Shown piece by piece: positions 16,753-20,745 of a DNA stretch of 20,745 bases. The translations under genes and the position numbers were made by a program. Under the pieces are notes generated by a model, which worked only from the letters and a program-made list of their open reading frames with translations, was not told the origin of the DNA and ran no database searches. Each line of letters starts with the position of its first letter. Within the stretch, counting starts at the first letter, position 1. This DNA comes from Polyangiaceae bacterium (GTDB taxonomy: Bacteria > Myxococcota > Polyangia > Polyangiales > Polyangiaceae), in NCBI GenBank assembly GCA_025936205.1, contig JAICTU010000109.1, positions 1 to 20,745 of the forward strand, written 5' to 3'.

Positions 16753-17298
16753 ATGCGCGCAGATCATGGTAGGTTTCGCATCGGATCATTGGCGCTAGCG
16801 CTGTTGCTCTGCGGCTGTGATGCACTGGGTGAAACACCGGCGCTCTCGCGTACTCGAGGCGAGCTCGAGCCCGGTCAGCAGGTGCCAAATCTGACCGAAG
16901 AGGACGCGATCGGCGCGGTGACCAAGCGCATCTCGCGGTTTCGGCCAGAATTTCGCCAGCTGGTGCGCAACGACAATGCCGAGATCGTGTTCAAGAACGA
17001 GGAGCTGACGGGCGCGGATCGCCTGATGACGCTGCGCCTGTCACAGCGGCTCAACAAGCTCTCGCGACTGGTCGCGAACGAGTGGCGCGACGTGCGGCTG
17101 CGCGTGACCGATGCCTGGGACGAGCAGCGCGAGCACGGCCGACTGAGCGCGCACTACGAGGGGCGCGCTGCGGACTTGACAACCTCCGACCTCGATCCAA
17201 CCAAGCTCGGTCGGCTGGGTTACCTCGCCGTGCAGGCCGGCTTCGACTGGGTCTACTTCGAGAACCGCAAGCACGTGCACGCCTCGGTCAAGCGCTGA
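16753..17298 (+). CDS. Hedgehog signalling-domain-like lipoprotein (peptidase M15/DD-peptidase fold)
   Basis: The 181-residue protein begins with a lipoprotein signal peptide (RFRIGSLALALLLCGCDALG; lipobox LCGC, C22 the lipidated residue, Asp at +2). From about residue 43 it reads as the animal Hedgehog amino-terminal domain. Segments include VPNLTEED, IVFKNEELTGADRLMT, LRVTDAWDEQ, HYEGRAADLTTSD and AGFDWVYFENRKHVHASVK. From E83 to H176 I can align it with human SHH, as I remember it, without gaps (offset 7): zinc ligands H134, D141 and H176 equal SHH H141, D148 and H183. H128, E170 and H174 equal SHH H135, E177 and H181. The calcium-site residues E83, E84, D89 and D123 are kept, with D120 for E127 and Q125 for D132. 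The protein ends right after the domain, so there is no Hint part. Fold relatives are zinc DD-carboxypeptidases, so a peptidoglycan substrate is plausible. ATG 16753 fits the signal peptide. Convergent with dnaG, 2 nt apart. Confidence 0.9.
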   Translation: MRADHGRFRIGSLALALLLCGCDALGETPALSRTRGELEPGQQVPNLTEEDAIGAVTKRISRFRPEFRQLVRNDNAEIVFKNEELTGADRLMTLRLSQRLNKLSRLVANEWRDVRLRVTDAWDEQREHGRLSAHYEGRAADLTTSDLDPTKLGRLGYLAVQAGFDWVYFENRKHVHASVKR

Positions 17299-17300
17299 GC

Positions 17301-20745
<3,445 letters not shown>

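Noticed and set aside
16753..17298. Eukaryotic contamination as the source of the Hedgehog-like gene
   Set aside because: It has a bacterial lipobox, no introns, the local GC content, and ends 2 nt from dnaG; a chimeric assembly is not suggested by anything seen.

Overview
The window is high-GC DNA from a Gram-negative bacterium, most likely a myxobacterium (Myxococcota, probably Polyangia). This is inferred from gene style, not a marker search: a transmembrane Ser/Thr kinase with the HRDVSPQN catalytic loop, a Cys-rich PEGA-like exported partner behind it, many Ala/Pro-rich linkers, few Shine-Dalgarno sites, and some GTG/TTG starts. No tRNA, rRNA, CRISPR array or complete insertion sequence was seen.

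Layout. 1-234: 3' end of an Ala/Pro-repeat, C-terminally anchored protein. 722-2008: citrate synthase gltA, ending in a hairpin terminator. 2139-6363 (minus): a compact cluster read as type III polyketide synthase, ICMT-family methyltransferase (7-nt overlap), family-4 glycosyltransferase (4-nt ATGA overlap), then after 159 nt a WecE-type sugar aminotransferase. It looks like a route to a methylated, possibly glycosylated polyketide lipid plus an amino-sugar gene. 6364-6722: an intergenic region with an element of nested inverted repeats. 6723-7969: a DUF423 membrane protein and yebC. 8036-9990 (minus): coaBC overlapping a CPBP-family membrane protease. 10199-13150: the kinase and its exported partner. 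13194-15778 (minus): feoA-feoB ferrous iron uptake, with a good Fur-box candidate upstream. 15942-17298: a GT2 glycosyltransferase and a small lipoprotein. 17301-19277 (minus): dnaG. 19490-end: atpD, cut by the window edge.

The most striking item is the lipoprotein at 16753-17298. Its mature part reads as the amino-terminal signalling domain of animal Hedgehog proteins. Zinc ligands and active-site residues are kept at identical spacing, and the protein stops where the signalling domain ends, with no Hint autoprocessing domain. Bacterial Hedgehog-like DD-peptidase-fold proteins have, as far as I recall, been noted before, but they are rare and functionally uncharacterised.

Other points worth checking are the coupled polyketide-synthase/methyltransferase/glycosyltransferase cluster, the 6562-6706 inverted-repeat element, substitutions at two CoaC active-site positions, and atpD standing first in its transcript without atpG upstream.
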